NCBI GenBank assembly: GCA_017405865.1
Contig: JAFQZN010000012.1
Coordinates: 1 to 34,466 of the forward strand
Direction: 5' to 3'
DNA from: Oscillospiraceae bacterium
GTDB lineage: Bacteria > Bacillota > Clostridia > Oscillospirales > Oscillospiraceae
Length of the DNA: 34,466 bases
Made by a program: the position numbers and the translations under genes
Part shown: positions 14,045 through 21,606 of the stretch, one piece after another
Position numbering within the stretch: position 1 is the first letter of the stretch
How the letters are laid out: every line of letters starts with the position of its first letter
Notes under the pieces: generated by a model
Databases searched by the model: none
Told to the model about the DNA's origin: nothing
Seen by the model: only the letters and a program-made list of their open reading frames with translations

Positions 14045-14619
14045 AAAAATTGTTTGCTCTGCTGCTCTGCTGCGCCATGCTCGCCTGCCTGTTCACGGCC
14101 TGCATTGACGACGTTTCCGATCTCGACGCCGCGAAGGACGGCGCTTCCGTCGCCACGCCCTCGGACGCTGCGACCGAGGCCTCTTCTGCATCCGACGCGA
14201 CAGACGCATCGGAGGAACACGAGCATGAACACGTCAACTACAAAGGTCTTGACGACGGAGCCATCACGCTCGAGGACGTGATTGCCGCCGAGAGCCGTGA
14301 GCCGGATTTCAGCTTTGAGGTCGGCGAGGAGACGTACTACGCTTATAACGACGTCACGCTGGGCGATCTGACCTTTATGCAGGTGCAGGTCTCCTTCCGC
14401 GAGGCGGGCGCGCGCATCTCCTGCAAGTGCAGGTATGCAGACGATCCGGCGGACGTGATGGATCAGATCCGCGAGGCCATGACCGCGCAGTTCGGCGAAC
14501 CGGCCGCGTCCGGAGACAGTTACACCTGGCTTGATGGCCACACGCCCAACCGCGCCAGACTTTCCGTTCTGAACGAGGATACCGTGGAGCTGGTGTTCGA
14601 GCTGAACAAGGGCGAGTAA
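14041..14619 (+). CDS. Lipoprotein, function unknown
   Basis: A 192-aa exported lipoprotein. The signal peptide MKKLFALLLCCAMLACLFTAC ends at the likely lipidated cysteine C21 (CLFTAC, a slightly atypical lipobox; C16 is an alternative). It is followed by a low-complexity acidic/serine-rich linker with a histidine cluster, EEHEHEHVN, which could bind metal. The C-terminal region (DDGAITLEDVIAAESREPDF onward) has alternating strands and helices, including EETYYAYNDVTLGDLTFMQV. I recognise no enzyme family. AGGAGG lies eight bases before the ATG inside the end of the transporter gene. Being third in an operon with two transporters suggests it helps substrate capture. Confidence 0.8.
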   Translation: MKKLFALLLCCAMLACLFTACIDDVSDLDAAKDGASVATPSDAATEASSASDATDASEEHEHEHVNYKGLDDGAITLEDVIAAESREPDFSFEVGEETYYAYNDVTLGDLTFMQVQVSFREAGARISCKCRYADDPADVMDQIREAMTAQFGEPAASGDSYTWLDGHTPNRARLSVLNEDTVELVFELNKGE

Positions 14620-14629
14620 ACAACACGCA

Positions 14630-14663
14630 AAGAAGCCGCAGGCGCAAGCGCCTGCGGCTTCTT
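14630..14663 (+). terminator. Terminator of the queT operon
   Basis: Perfect 16-bp inverted arms, left 14630-14645 starting AAGAAGCCGCAGG and right 14648-14663. An almost identical hairpin occurs at 14919-14950. No T tract directly follows, but a run of A and T begins at 14670. Confidence 0.7.
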
Positions 14664-14667
14664 CAGA

Positions 14668-14880
14668 CTGTCAAAAAAGTCCGTAATCGTCGAAATAGAG
14701 TATCGTATTCCACCGCATCTGTCATTGCGAGGTTTGCGAAGCAAACCGTGGCAATCTGTCCCTATAGGTTTAGGAAGAGGTAGTATTTATTGAATATTTC
14801 GGCTTACTGCGCAACTTGCACTCTACCGTATCTATATACGCCTACGAGTGCAAGTTGCTTGTCTTCCGAACTTTTTGACA
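14668..14880. mobile_element. MITE-like element bounded by CTGTCAAAAA inverted ends (candidate)
   Basis: CTGTCAAAAAAGT at the left (about 14668-14680) is matched by ACTTTTTGACAG in inverted orientation at the right (about 14869-14880). Between them are copy B of the dispersed repeat and a long hairpin with 13-bp arms GCAACTTGCACTC (14811-14823) and GAGTGCAAGTTGC (14846-14858), with a nested CGTAT/ATACG pair in the loop. No gene is present in 14620-14960. Terminal inverted ends without a transposase fit a miniature element, but no target duplication was confirmed. Confidence 0.45.
14720..14762 (-). repeat. Dispersed palindromic repeat, copy B (inverted)
   Basis: TGTCATTGCGAGG...GTGGCAATCTGTCC is the reverse complement of 9751-9789 apart from a change in the hairpin loop. 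Confidence 0.75.
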
Positions 14881-14886
14881 GCCCGT

Positions 14887-14950
14887 CGGCGTGTCGAAAA
14901 AGGTTTTTCGACACGCCGAGAAGCCGCAGGCGCAAGCGCCTGCGGCTTCT
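14887..14950. repeat. Two adjacent perfect hairpins beyond the lipid kinase gene
   Basis: First hairpin 14887-14918: CGGCGTGTCGAAAAA and its complement around GG. Second hairpin 14919-14950: same sequence as the queT-operon terminator (AGAAGCCGCAGGCGC and complement). The second lies ten bases beyond the minus-strand kinase stop and may be its terminator. Confidence 0.7.
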
Positions 14951-14960
14951 AATTATAGAT

Positions 14961-15872
14961 TTATACGTGGTATGTCAGTCCCTTCGGATAGAAGAAGCGC
15001 ACCGCCTGCGGCACGATCTCAAAGGTGATGTCCTTGCCCATCAGCAGCTCGCCGTCGAGGTTGATCTCGCTCTCCCTGTCGCAGCGGACGATGACCTTTT
15101 TGCCGTGGAAGAAGCGGATGAGCTCCGGCATTTCCTCGTACTTGCCCGCCTTGTACTTGCCGATGATCTTCGCCACGGCGAGGCGGGAAACGCCCTTGAC
15201 CAGCAGGATGTCCAGCAGCCCGTCGTCCGGTTCCGCCTTCGGGGTCGGGTTGAAGCCGCCGCCGTACCAGCGGCCGTTGGATACACAGATCAGCGTCTGC
15301 CTGTCGTTGAAGAGCTCGCCGTCGATCTCGACCTCATAGTGCTGCTGAATGCCCTTGACGATGTTCACACCGGCGGAGAGGGCGTAAGCGCCGGAGCCGG
15401 AAAGCAGCGGCAGCCGCTTGTACTTGCCGACGGAGGTGCCAATCCTCGCGTCTAAACCGACCGAGCAGATATTGAGGGAATAATGATCCTCCTGACAGCG
15501 AATCAGGTCAAAGGAGGCAACGTCGCAGTCGAGGAGGCGGTCGAGATTCTTGAATGCCGCCGGATCGGAGAAAATCTTGATAAAATCGTTGCCGGAGCCG
15601 CCGGGGAAATGCGTGATCGCAGCATTTGGGCAGCCGACAACGCCGTTGACGACCTCGTTGAGGGTGCCGTCGCCGCCGCAGGCGTAGATGCGGACGGGAT
15701 CACCCGTTGACGCCGCCGCCTGCGCAATCTTGGTGCAGTCGCCGGGCGCGCGGGAGACAAGGATTTCATAGGCAAGGCAGTGCCTGTCGCACGCCTCGCG
15801 GATCATTTGCGTGAATTCGCCGGTCTTGTCGTATTTTCCCGCCGCCGGGTTGATGATGAATAGATGCTTCAT
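14961..15872 (-). CDS. Diacylglycerol kinase-family lipid kinase (YegS/DgkB type)
   Basis: A 303-aa soluble lipid kinase. MKHLFIINPAAGKYDK is the typical start; YACGGDGTLNEVVNGV contains the GGDGT nucleotide-binding loop; FPGGSGNDFIKIF is the second glycine-rich motif; and the C-terminal lobe has NGRWYGGGFNPTPKAEPDDGLLDILLV. Members phosphorylate diacylglycerol or related lipids, in Firmicutes returning diacylglycerol from lipoteichoic-acid synthesis to phospholipid. The start at 15872 has GGGGAG upstream; a longer reading would run back into the methyltransferase. It follows that gene by 16 bases and is probably co-transcribed with it. Confidence 0.92.
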   Translation of the reverse strand: MKHLFIINPAAGKYDKTGEFTQMIREACDRHCLAYEILVSRAPGDCTKIAQAAASTGDPVRIYACGGDGTLNEVVNGVVGCPNAAITHFPGGSGNDFIKIFSDPAAFKNLDRLLDCDVASFDLIRCQEDHYSLNICSVGLDARIGTSVGKYKRLPLLSGSGAYALSAGVNIVKGIQQHYEVEIDGELFNDRQTLICVSNGRWYGGGFNPTPKAEPDDGLLDILLVKGVSRLAVAKIIGKYKAGKYEEMPELIRFFHGKKVIVRCDRESEINLDGELLMGKDITFEIVPQAVRFFYPKGLTYHV

Positions 15873-15888
15873 GTTCTGTCTCCCCTCT

Positions 15889-17001
15889 TCAGTAATACAT
15901 ATAGACGTTGCACTGCAGTCTGCCGTTGTACAGCTTTCTCTTTTTGGTCGCCTGTCTGCCGAAGAAATGCTCAAACTCCGGCTCGGAGGAAATGATGTAT
16001 TTCTTCCAGCCGTCCGCGAAGCGCAGGTGTCTGCCGAAGGCGCGCATGAGCTGCTGCGCGGAGCGCTGCTCCAGCATGCGCTCGCCGTAGGGCGGGTTGC
16101 AGACGATCACGCCGCTGTCGCACGGGAGGCTCATTTTCGTCGCGTCCGCCTCTCGGAAGTCGATGAATTTCGACACGCCCGCCTTCTTCGCGTTGGCGAT
16201 GGCGATCGACAGGCTCGCCGGATCAATGTCCGTGCCGAGAATGCGGTACTCGCCCCGGTACTCCAGATCTTTCGCTTCCGTTCTGACCCGCTCCCACACG
16301 TCCTGCGGTACGCAGCTCCAGTTCTGCGCGCCGAAGGTGCGCATCAAGCCCGGCGCGCGGTTGAGCGCGGCAAGCGCGGCCTCAATGACGATCGTGCCGG
16401 AGCCGCAGAAGGGGTCCCAGAAGAAGTCCCTGCCACGATAGCGTGAGAGGTTGACCAGCGCAGCCGCCATTGTCTCATGCAGGGGTGCCTCGTTGCCGAC
16501 AGCGCGGTAGCCGCGCTTGTGGAGGCTCACGCCGGAGGTATCCAGAAAGACCTCGCACACGTCCTTCATGATGGAGAAGCGGAGCTGATAGGTTGCGCCT
16601 GTTTCGGGCAGCCACGTCACGCCGTACTTTGCGCCCAGGCGGTCGACCGCCGCTTTTTTTGCGATCGACTGGCAGTCGGGGACGCTGTGCAGCTGTGAAT
16701 CCAGACTGTAGCCCTTGACGGGAAAGGCGCCGTCCTTTGGGATGAAGCGCTCCAGCTCGATTGCCTTCACGCCCTGATAGAGCTCCTCAAAGCTCTTCGC
16801 GGGAAAGTGGGCAAGCAGGATCATCACGCGCTCGCCCATCCGCAGGCGGACGTTTGCCCGCGCCATAGCCTCAAAATCGCCCTCAAAAAAGACGCGGCGA
16901 TCCTCCACGCGGACGTTTTCCATATTCATGCGGCGCAGCTCGTCGCCCACCAGACCCTCCAGTCCGAACAGGCACGGCGCCGCCATCGTCAGTCGTTCCA
17001 T
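15889..17001 (-). CDS. THUMP-domain class I SAM-dependent RNA methyltransferase (RlmL/YpsC type)
   Basis: A 370-aa protein. N-terminal FGLEGLVGDELRRM and the following region form the ferredoxin-like and THUMP RNA-binding part; QLRFSIMKDVCEVFLDTSG and LHKRGYR lead to the methyltransferase with DPFCGSGTIVIEAAL (SAM motif I), LGTDIDPASLSIAIANAKKAG, and the catalytic VCNPPYGERM, the NPPY motif of N2-guanine methyltransferases. The B. subtilis YpsC and E. coli RlmL N-terminal half act on 23S rRNA G2445, so that is the likely target. ATG at 17001 with GAGGTG upstream is favoured; a longer reading to 17139 would cross the promoter. Confidence 0.92.
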   Translation of the reverse strand: MERLTMAAPCLFGLEGLVGDELRRMNMENVRVEDRRVFFEGDFEAMARANVRLRMGERVMILLAHFPAKSFEELYQGVKAIELERFIPKDGAFPVKGYSLDSQLHSVPDCQSIAKKAAVDRLGAKYGVTWLPETGATYQLRFSIMKDVCEVFLDTSGVSLHKRGYRAVGNEAPLHETMAAALVNLSRYRGRDFFWDPFCGSGTIVIEAALAALNRAPGLMRTFGAQNWSCVPQDVWERVRTEAKDLEYRGEYRILGTDIDPASLSIAIANAKKAGVSKFIDFREADATKMSLPCDSGVIVCNPPYGERMLEQRSAQQLMRAFGRHLRFADGWKKYIISSEPEFEHFFGRQATKKRKLYNGRLQCNVYMYY

Positions 17002-17028
17002 AGGCACCTCGTTCCTCATTCTAAAACT

Positions 17029-17057
17029 ATTATATATAATGTTCTCTGTCATTGCAA
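17029..17057 (-). promoter_or_regulatory. Promoter of the methyltransferase-lipid kinase operon
   Basis: On the minus strand TTGCAA (17052-17057), 17 bases, TATAAT (17029-17034). Confidence 0.7.
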
Positions 17058-17112
17058 TGAAAAATATCCCGTTTCGACAAAAATCGCCTTCCCCGATGAA
17101 CGAATCCACGTA

Positions 17113-17248
17113 GGGCGGCATGCCCACATGCCGCCGCAAAATGTGGGGAACATCCGAAACGAAAGGCGCACTGCGCAGGCAGCTTCACTTTGCGCAAACA
17201 GCTTCACTGTCCGAAAAGACAACTTCACTCGCCGCAGACGAATTTCAC
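17113..17248 (-). repeat. Palindrome followed by a GTGAAG-spaced repeat array
   Basis: GGCGGCATG (17114-17122) pairs with CATGCCGCC (17127-17135). Then, read on the minus strand, GTGAAA or GTGAAG recurs at 17243-17248, 17223-17228, 17202-17207 and 17183-17188, spaced 19-21 bases, with a small palindrome between each pair (for example TTTGCGCAAA and CTGCGCAG). I believe similar GTGAAG arrays occur in Faecalibacterium-like genomes; their function is unknown. Confidence 0.65.
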
Positions 17249-17249
17249 A

Positions 17250-17281
17250 AAAAAACGCGCTCCGATCGGAGCGCGTTTTTT
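17250..17281. terminator. Intrinsic terminator of yebC
   Basis: Perfect 32-nt palindrome centred at 17265/17266 with core GCGCTCCGATCGGAGCGC, flanked by A6 and T6; works on the minus strand just after the yebC stop at 17289. Confidence 0.85.
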
Positions 17282-17288
17282 CCAACTA

Positions 17289-18026
17289 TCAGTCTCTGTC
17301 CCAGTTGTGCCAGACGTTCTGCACGTCGTCGTCATCGTCGAAGATGTCCAGCATCTTCTCCATATTGGCGATATCTTCCTCGTTTTCGAGCTTCTTGTAC
17401 TCGCCGGGAACCATCTCGATCTGGGCGGAGACGAAGGAATAGCCCTTCTTGCCCATCGCATCGGCGACGGCATTGAAGTCGTCCGGGTCGGTGTAGATCG
17501 TGAAGCAGTCGCCCTCGGCCTCGAAGTCGTCCGCGCCGCAGTCCATCGCATCCATCATGACGTTGTCTTCTTCATAGTCTTCGTCCTCGTTGTCGATGAC
17601 GAGAACGCCCTTTTTGCTGAAGTTCCAGCTCACGCAGCCCGCTGCGCCCATCTTGCCGCCGTACTTGTCGAAGTGGTGGCGGACGTTGCCCGCAGTACGG
17701 TTGCGGCTGTCGGTCATCGTCTCGACGATCACGGCGATACCGCTCGGGCCGTAGCCCTCGTAGGTGATGGATTCGTAGGCGTCGCCGCTGCCGGCGGAAG
17801 CCGCCTTCTCCAAAACGCGCTTGATGTTGTCGTTCGGCATGTTGGCAGCCTTGGCCTTGGTGATGACCGTCGCAAGACGGGAGTTATAGTTCGGATCGGT
17901 CGAGCCGCCGCCCTCCTTGACCGCTACGTACATTTCCTTTGCGATCTTCGTGAACGTCGCCGCACGCTTTGCGTCCTGTGCGCCCTTGGTTTTCTGAATA
18001 TTATGCCATTTGGAATGACCCGACAT
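17289..18026 (-). CDS. yebC: YebC/PmpR-family regulatory protein
   Basis: A 245-aa member of the YebC/TACO1 family. It starts MSGHSKWHNIQKTKGAQDAKR, the invariant signature, and continues ANMPNDNIKRVLEKA, YEGYGPSGIAVIVETMTDSRNRT and GGKMGAAGCVSWNFSKKGV. YebC proteins were long annotated as transcription factors; more recent work links the family to translation of proline-rich stretches on the ribosome. That is of note because the same window encodes proteins with long proline runs (8758-9105). The tail is acidic with DDDDD. AAGGGAAG precedes the ATG, and promoter and terminator make it a single-gene unit. Confidence 0.95.
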   Translation of the reverse strand: MSGHSKWHNIQKTKGAQDAKRAATFTKIAKEMYVAVKEGGGSTDPNYNSRLATVITKAKAANMPNDNIKRVLEKAASAGSGDAYESITYEGYGPSGIAVIVETMTDSRNRTAGNVRHHFDKYGGKMGAAGCVSWNFSKKGVLVIDNEDEDYEEDNVMMDAMDCGADDFEAEGDCFTIYTDPDDFNAVADAMGKKGYSFVSAQIEMVPGEYKKLENEEDIANMEKMLDIFDDDDDVQNVWHNWDRD

Positions 18027-18062
18027 GGTAGTTCTTCCCTTCTGTTTTGAATTGCAGTCTAT

Positions 18063-18091
18063 ATTTTAGCACAGCGTGTGCCGAAAAACAA
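18063..18091 (-). promoter_or_regulatory. Promoter of yebC
   Basis: On the minus strand TTGTTT (18086-18091), 17 bases, TAAAAT (18063-18068). Confidence 0.6.
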
Positions 18092-18096
18092 CCGTT

Positions 18097-18876
18097 TTAT
18101 GCGAATTTTATGCAGTCAGCATGGACGCTCGACAAAACGACCCCGATCTGCGGGAACGCGGCGCGGAGCTTTGCGGCGAGATACGCGCAGACGGGGTTTT
18201 CCGTCTCGAAGTGTCCCGCGTCGATCAGATTCAGCCCCAGTTCCTTCGCGTCTGCAAACTGGTGATACTTGACGTCCGCCGTCACGAAGGTGTCGCAGCC
18301 GAGCAGCTGCCTTACCGCCGTCAGGCAGTCGCCGCACGACCCGCCGCCCACTGCGACGCGGTGCACCGGGCTTCCGCCGTCGGCATAGCGCAGCCCCTCG
18401 CAGGCAAGCCGCTGCTTGACAAAGGGCAGAAAGTCCGCCAGCGTCTGCTCGTCCGTCTCGCCATAGCGAATCAGATGCGGTGTGTCGTCGTAATTCGGCA
18501 TGATCCGCACGTCCTCAAGACCCAGCCGCTCCGCCAGAGTATCGTTGACCCCGCCCGGCGCGCAGTCCAGATTCGTGTGCATAGAGATGACGGCAAGTCC
18601 GTTTTCCAGATAAGCAAGGAGGCGCTTGCCCGTGACCGTCGCGTCCGAGACTGTGTTCGTCCCGCCGTAGATCAGTGGATGGTGCGTCACGACCAGCTCG
18701 CAGCCGAGCCTCTTCGCCTCCTCGGCGACCGCCATGGACGCGTCCAGCGCGACGAGGAGTCTCGTCACTTTGCCGTCGCCGTGGCCGCACATCAGGCCGA
18801 CGTTGTCCCCGTCCAGCTTGTAGCGTTCCGGCGCAAGGGAAAACAAATATTGCAGGATCTCATTCACGGCAGGCAT
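18097..18876 (-). CDS. Nif3-like dinuclear metal-centre hexameric protein
   Basis: A 259-aa protein of the Nif3/YqfO/YbgI family. The metal-binding histidines are visible in VVTHHPLIYGG (about 62-72) and MHTNLDCAPGGVND, and the second part has VAVGGGSCGDCL, FVTADVKYHQFADAKELG and the closing DAGHFETENP, a conserved histidine-glutamate pair. It is the short form, without the central PII/CutA-like insertion seen in YqfO. GTP cyclohydrolase I activity has been proposed for some members, but the function is unsettled. It overlaps trmK by 17 bases, the usual neighbour in Firmicutes, so the two are translated from one transcript. Confidence 0.93.
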   Translation of the reverse strand: MPAVNEILQYLFSLAPERYKLDGDNVGLMCGHGDGKVTRLLVALDASMAVAEEAKRLGCELVVTHHPLIYGGTNTVSDATVTGKRLLAYLENGLAVISMHTNLDCAPGGVNDTLAERLGLEDVRIMPNYDDTPHLIRYGETDEQTLADFLPFVKQRLACEGLRYADGGSPVHRVAVGGGSCGDCLTAVRQLLGCDTFVTADVKYHQFADAKELGLNLIDAGHFETENPVCAYLAAKLRAAFPQIGVVLSSVHADCIKFA

Positions 18877-19591
18877 CGTCCTGCCCCCTTTCGTAGGTTT
18901 TCAGATCGCGGAGAAGCGCGGAGATCTCCTCGTAAGCCGCGCCGTAGTAGGCGAGCTTCCGCCTATCCTCCTCGGTCACGCCCTTTGCGATCCCCGCGAC
19001 CGTATTCATTAAGCTCCGCTCGATGCGCGACAGATACGGCGCAAGGAGCGGATCATTTGACCGCAGCAGCGCGTCGGACGCGTACTGCCTGCCCGGCGAG
19101 AGCGGCGTTCCGCCGCCGAAGCGCACCGTCATCACGGCATAGAGGAAGCCGCCGTCGCGCACGAGGCGTTCCTTCAAAATCGAAAAGCCGTGCTCGCCCA
19201 GATAGCGGCGCAGATCGTTGCCGGACGACTGCGGCTGCAGGATCAGCGTACAGCTCTCCCGCACCCAAGGCGTGGCTTCCAAGATCTGCGCGATCAGATC
19301 GCCGCCCATCCCGGCGCATACGACGGTATCCACCGTCCCCGGCTCCACCGCCGCAAGTCCGTCGGCGCGGGAAAAGCGCATTTTGTCCGCCACGCCGTAA
19401 AGCAAGGCGTTTTGCATTGCTTTTTTGAGCGGCTTTTCGCGTAGGTCGCTCGCATGGACGAATGACGCCTGCCCGCTTTGCAGAAGATAAATGCCGAGAT
19501 AGCCGTGGTCGCAGCCGACATCCGCCACCCGCGCTCCCGGCGCGACCTCTGCGGCGCAGCAGAGCAGCCTTTTTGAAATCGGTAACTTCAT
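18860..19591 (-). CDS. trmK: tRNA (adenine(22)-N1)-methyltransferase
   Basis: Methylates N1 of A22 in tRNAs carrying A at that position. The 243-aa protein has the TrmK/YqfN layout: ISKRLLCCAAEVAPGARVADVGCDHGYLGIYL with SAM motif I, HASDLREKPLKKAMQNA, TVVCAGMGGDLIAQILE and LILQPQSSGNDLRRYL, then a C-terminal coiled-coil-like region. The VGCDHG and AGMGG motifs distinguish it. The ATG is only eight bases after the terminator hairpin of the DUF1858 gene and lacks a clear ribosome binding site other than AGGGAGGC buried in that hairpin's arms, so expression probably depends on read-through or hairpin opening. It overlaps the Nif3-like gene. Confidence 0.92.
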   Translation of the reverse strand: MKLPISKRLLCCAAEVAPGARVADVGCDHGYLGIYLLQSGQASFVHASDLREKPLKKAMQNALLYGVADKMRFSRADGLAAVEPGTVDTVVCAGMGGDLIAQILEATPWVRESCTLILQPQSSGNDLRRYLGEHGFSILKERLVRDGGFLYAVMTVRFGGGTPLSPGRQYASDALLRSNDPLLAPYLSRIERSLMNTVAGIAKGVTEEDRRKLAYYGAAYEEISALLRDLKTYERGQDDACRE

Positions 19592-19598
19592 CGTTCAT

Positions 19599-19625
19599 AA
19601 AAAGGGAGGCGAAAGCCTCCCTTTT
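19599..19625 (-). terminator. Terminator of the DUF1858 gene, abutting the trmK start
   Basis: AAAAGGGAGGC (19600-19610) pairs with GCCTCCCTTTT (19615-19625) around GAAA; on the minus strand it ends in TTTTTA, and the trmK ATG begins eight bases later. Confidence 0.85.
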
Positions 19626-19627
19626 CC

Positions 19628-19846
19628 TCACTTGTTCGCTTCGTTCGCTTCGATGAAGCGGTTGACCTGCGCAAGGAATGCATCGGCGTCCACGCCGTGA
19701 ACCATGCAGGCTTCCTCAACGGTCTCGCCGCGAGAAGACGGGCAGCCCAGGCAGTGCATGCCGATCGCCATGAACAAGGGGGCGGTCTCCGGCGCGATGT
19801 CCAGCACGTCGCCGATGATGGTGGTCTTTTCGATTTTCGTTGCCAT
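19628..19846 (-). CDS. DUF1858 small redox-type protein
   Basis: A 72-aa protein starting MATKIEKTTIIGDVLDIAPE, with GMHCLGCPSSRGETVEEACM. The CxxC pair in HCLGCP and the spacing to EEACMVHG match the DUF1858 domain, annotated as a hybrid-cluster-protein-associated redox disulfide domain; it may bind a metal or undergo thiol-disulfide exchange. No hybrid cluster protein is nearby. GGAGGT lies at good spacing before the ATG, and there is a consensus-like promoter upstream, so it is a single-gene unit unless read-through reaches trmK. Confidence 0.87.
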   Translation of the reverse strand: MATKIEKTTIIGDVLDIAPETAPLFMAIGMHCLGCPSSRGETVEEACMVHGVDADAFLAQVNRFIEANEANK

Positions 19847-19876
19847 TTGTGTTACCTCCTGTGGCATTTTGGTCAT

Positions 19877-19905
19877 ATTATACCCGACCGATTCACAAAA
19901 ATCAA
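19877..19905 (-). promoter_or_regulatory. Promoter of the DUF1858 gene
   Basis: On the minus strand TTGATT (19900-19905), 17 bases, TATAAT (19877-19882). Confidence 0.7.
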
Positions 19906-19927
19906 CCGTTATCGCGCAAAAGCGCCC

Positions 19928-19955
19928 TTGATTTTCTCGCAGCGGGTGCTATGAT
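19928..19955 (+). promoter_or_regulatory. Promoter of the D-aminoacylase gene
   Basis: TTGATT (19928-19933), 16 bases, TATGAT (19950-19955), 20 bases before the start codon. Confidence 0.55.
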
Positions 19956-19974
19956 TAGAGCGAGGTGTATTCTT

Positions 19975-21564
19975 ATGTATAATACTCTGATTCGCGGCGG
20001 TACGCTCATCGACGGCACGGGCGGCGCGCCCTATTGCGCCGACATTGCCCTGCAGGACGGCAAGATCGCCGCGATCGGTCACGATTTGGGCGCAGCCGCG
20101 CAGGTGATCGACGCAAAGGGCTTCTGCGTCACGCCCGGCTTCATCGACATCCACCGCCACGGCGACGCGGCGGTCTTCCGTCCCGGCTTCGGAGTTGCGG
20201 AGCTGCGGCAGGGGCTGACGACGATCCTCAACGGCGCGTGCGGCGTCTCTCTCGTCCCCTTCGGCAATCGGCACAAAGACGAGCTGCTGCACTATCTGGA
20301 GCCAATCACCGGCAGGCTCGACCCCACCATCCCCACCGAATCTCTCGGCGCGTATCTCGCCGCGCTGCGACAGGTGGCATTGCCGCTGAACGTCGGCATG
20401 ATGCTCGGCGCGGGCACTGTGCGGGCAGACCTTTTTGGCTACGCAGAGGAAGAGCCCGCGGACCTGTCGCCGATCCACCGTGCGCTCGAGCGCGGGATCG
20501 CAGACGGCGCCTACGGCATATCGCTCGGGCTCGGCTACGCGCCGGAGTGCTTCTATACGACGGACGGTCTGATCCGCGCCCTGCAGCCGCTAAAGGATGG
20601 CGATATTCCGATCACCGTCCACATGCGCCACGAGGGCGACGGCGTCTGTGACAGCGTGGCGGAGATGATCGCCGTCGCCAAGGCGCTGCGCTGCCCCATG
20701 CACATCAGCCATCTGAAAGCCATGGGCAAGCGGAATTGGCATACGAAGATCCCGCGCGCGCTGGAGCTGATGGCGCAGGCGCGGGAGGACGGTGTGGATA
20801 TTACCTGTGACGTCTATCTCTACGACGCCGGCTCGACGCAGCTATTGCACCTGCTGCCGCCGGACTTCTTAAAGGGCGGCGTGGACGCGATCTGTGCACG
20901 CCTGCGCGACAAGAATCAGCGCGATTTGCTGCGCGAAGCGATCGCGCACCGGCATGATTTTGATAACATCGCACAGATGGTCGGCTGGGAGAATATCATG
21001 CTCTCCGCGCTCAACCTGCCGGAGTATCAGCATCTGATCGGCAAGACTCTGGCGCAGGCGGCGGAGCTGCTGCAGCTCGATCCGGTGGACTGCTTATGTC
21101 AGCTCCTTGCGGACGAGCGCTGCGCCGTGACGATGATCGACCGCATGGCGTGTGAGGACGACATCTGCACGATCCTGAACGACCCACATTCGAGCGTCAT
21201 TTCCGACTCCACCTATCCCACCTCCGGCAAGCCGCACCCGCGCGTGTACGGCTCGTATGTACGCATTTTCGAGCGCTTCGTCCTTGAAAAGAAGACGCTC
21301 GACCTGCCAACGGCGGTGCGGAAGATCACCGCCCTGCCCGCCGAAGCCATGCGCATTCAGAACAAAGGGCTCCTGCGCGTCGGCATGGACGCGGACATCA
21401 ACATCTTCAAGCCGGAGCTCCTGCACGAGCGCGCGACCTACCTCGACCCAACGCAGGAGAGCGAGGGCATGGACACCGTCTTCGTCGGCGGCGTTCCCGC
21501 TATCCTCCACGGCGCGTGGACGGACGCAGGCACGGGAGCGGTGATAAAACATCAGGCTGGTTGA
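19975..21564 (+). CDS. N-acyl-D-amino-acid deacylase (D-aminoacylase family)
   Basis: A 529-aa amidohydrolase that probably removes acyl groups from N-acyl-D-amino acids, a way to use modified D-amino acids from cell walls or diet. It begins TLIRGGTLIDGTGGAPYCADIAL, has VTPGFIDIHRHGD with the metal HxH pair (H60, H62), ILNGACGVS with the cysteine used as metal ligand in this family (C89), ISLGLGYAPE, MRHEGDG, ISHLKAMGK and VISDSTYP with the late aspartate. The C-terminal part GMDADINIF and the VGGVPAI tail form the usual small beta domain. GAGGTG lies seven bases before the ATG. D-hydantoinase or dihydroorotase assignments fit less well. Confidence 0.87.
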   Translation: MYNTLIRGGTLIDGTGGAPYCADIALQDGKIAAIGHDLGAAAQVIDAKGFCVTPGFIDIHRHGDAAVFRPGFGVAELRQGLTTILNGACGVSLVPFGNRHKDELLHYLEPITGRLDPTIPTESLGAYLAALRQVALPLNVGMMLGAGTVRADLFGYAEEEPADLSPIHRALERGIADGAYGISLGLGYAPECFYTTDGLIRALQPLKDGDIPITVHMRHEGDGVCDSVAEMIAVAKALRCPMHISHLKAMGKRNWHTKIPRALELMAQAREDGVDITCDVYLYDAGSTQLLHLLPPDFLKGGVDAICARLRDKNQRDLLREAIAHRHDFDNIAQMVGWENIMLSALNLPEYQHLIGKTLAQAAELLQLDPVDCLCQLLADERCAVTMIDRMACEDDICTILNDPHSSVISDSTYPTSGKPHPRVYGSYVRIFERFVLEKKTLDLPTAVRKITALPAEAMRIQNKGLLRVGMDADINIFKPELLHERATYLDPTQESEGMDTVFVGGVPAILHGAWTDAGTGAVIKHQAG

Positions 21565-21606
21565 CTTTTCCCTGCGCATTCTTGTCATTCTTGCGTTGTA
21601 TGAAAC

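Noticed and set aside
17165-17248. GTGAAG-phased array considered as CRISPR
   Set aside because: Conserved boxes are only 5-6 bases with 14-15-base gaps, far below CRISPR dimensions.
18076-19428. 450-codon plus-strand frame opposite the Nif3-like gene and trmK
   Set aside because: Antisense shadow with arginine-rich low complexity.
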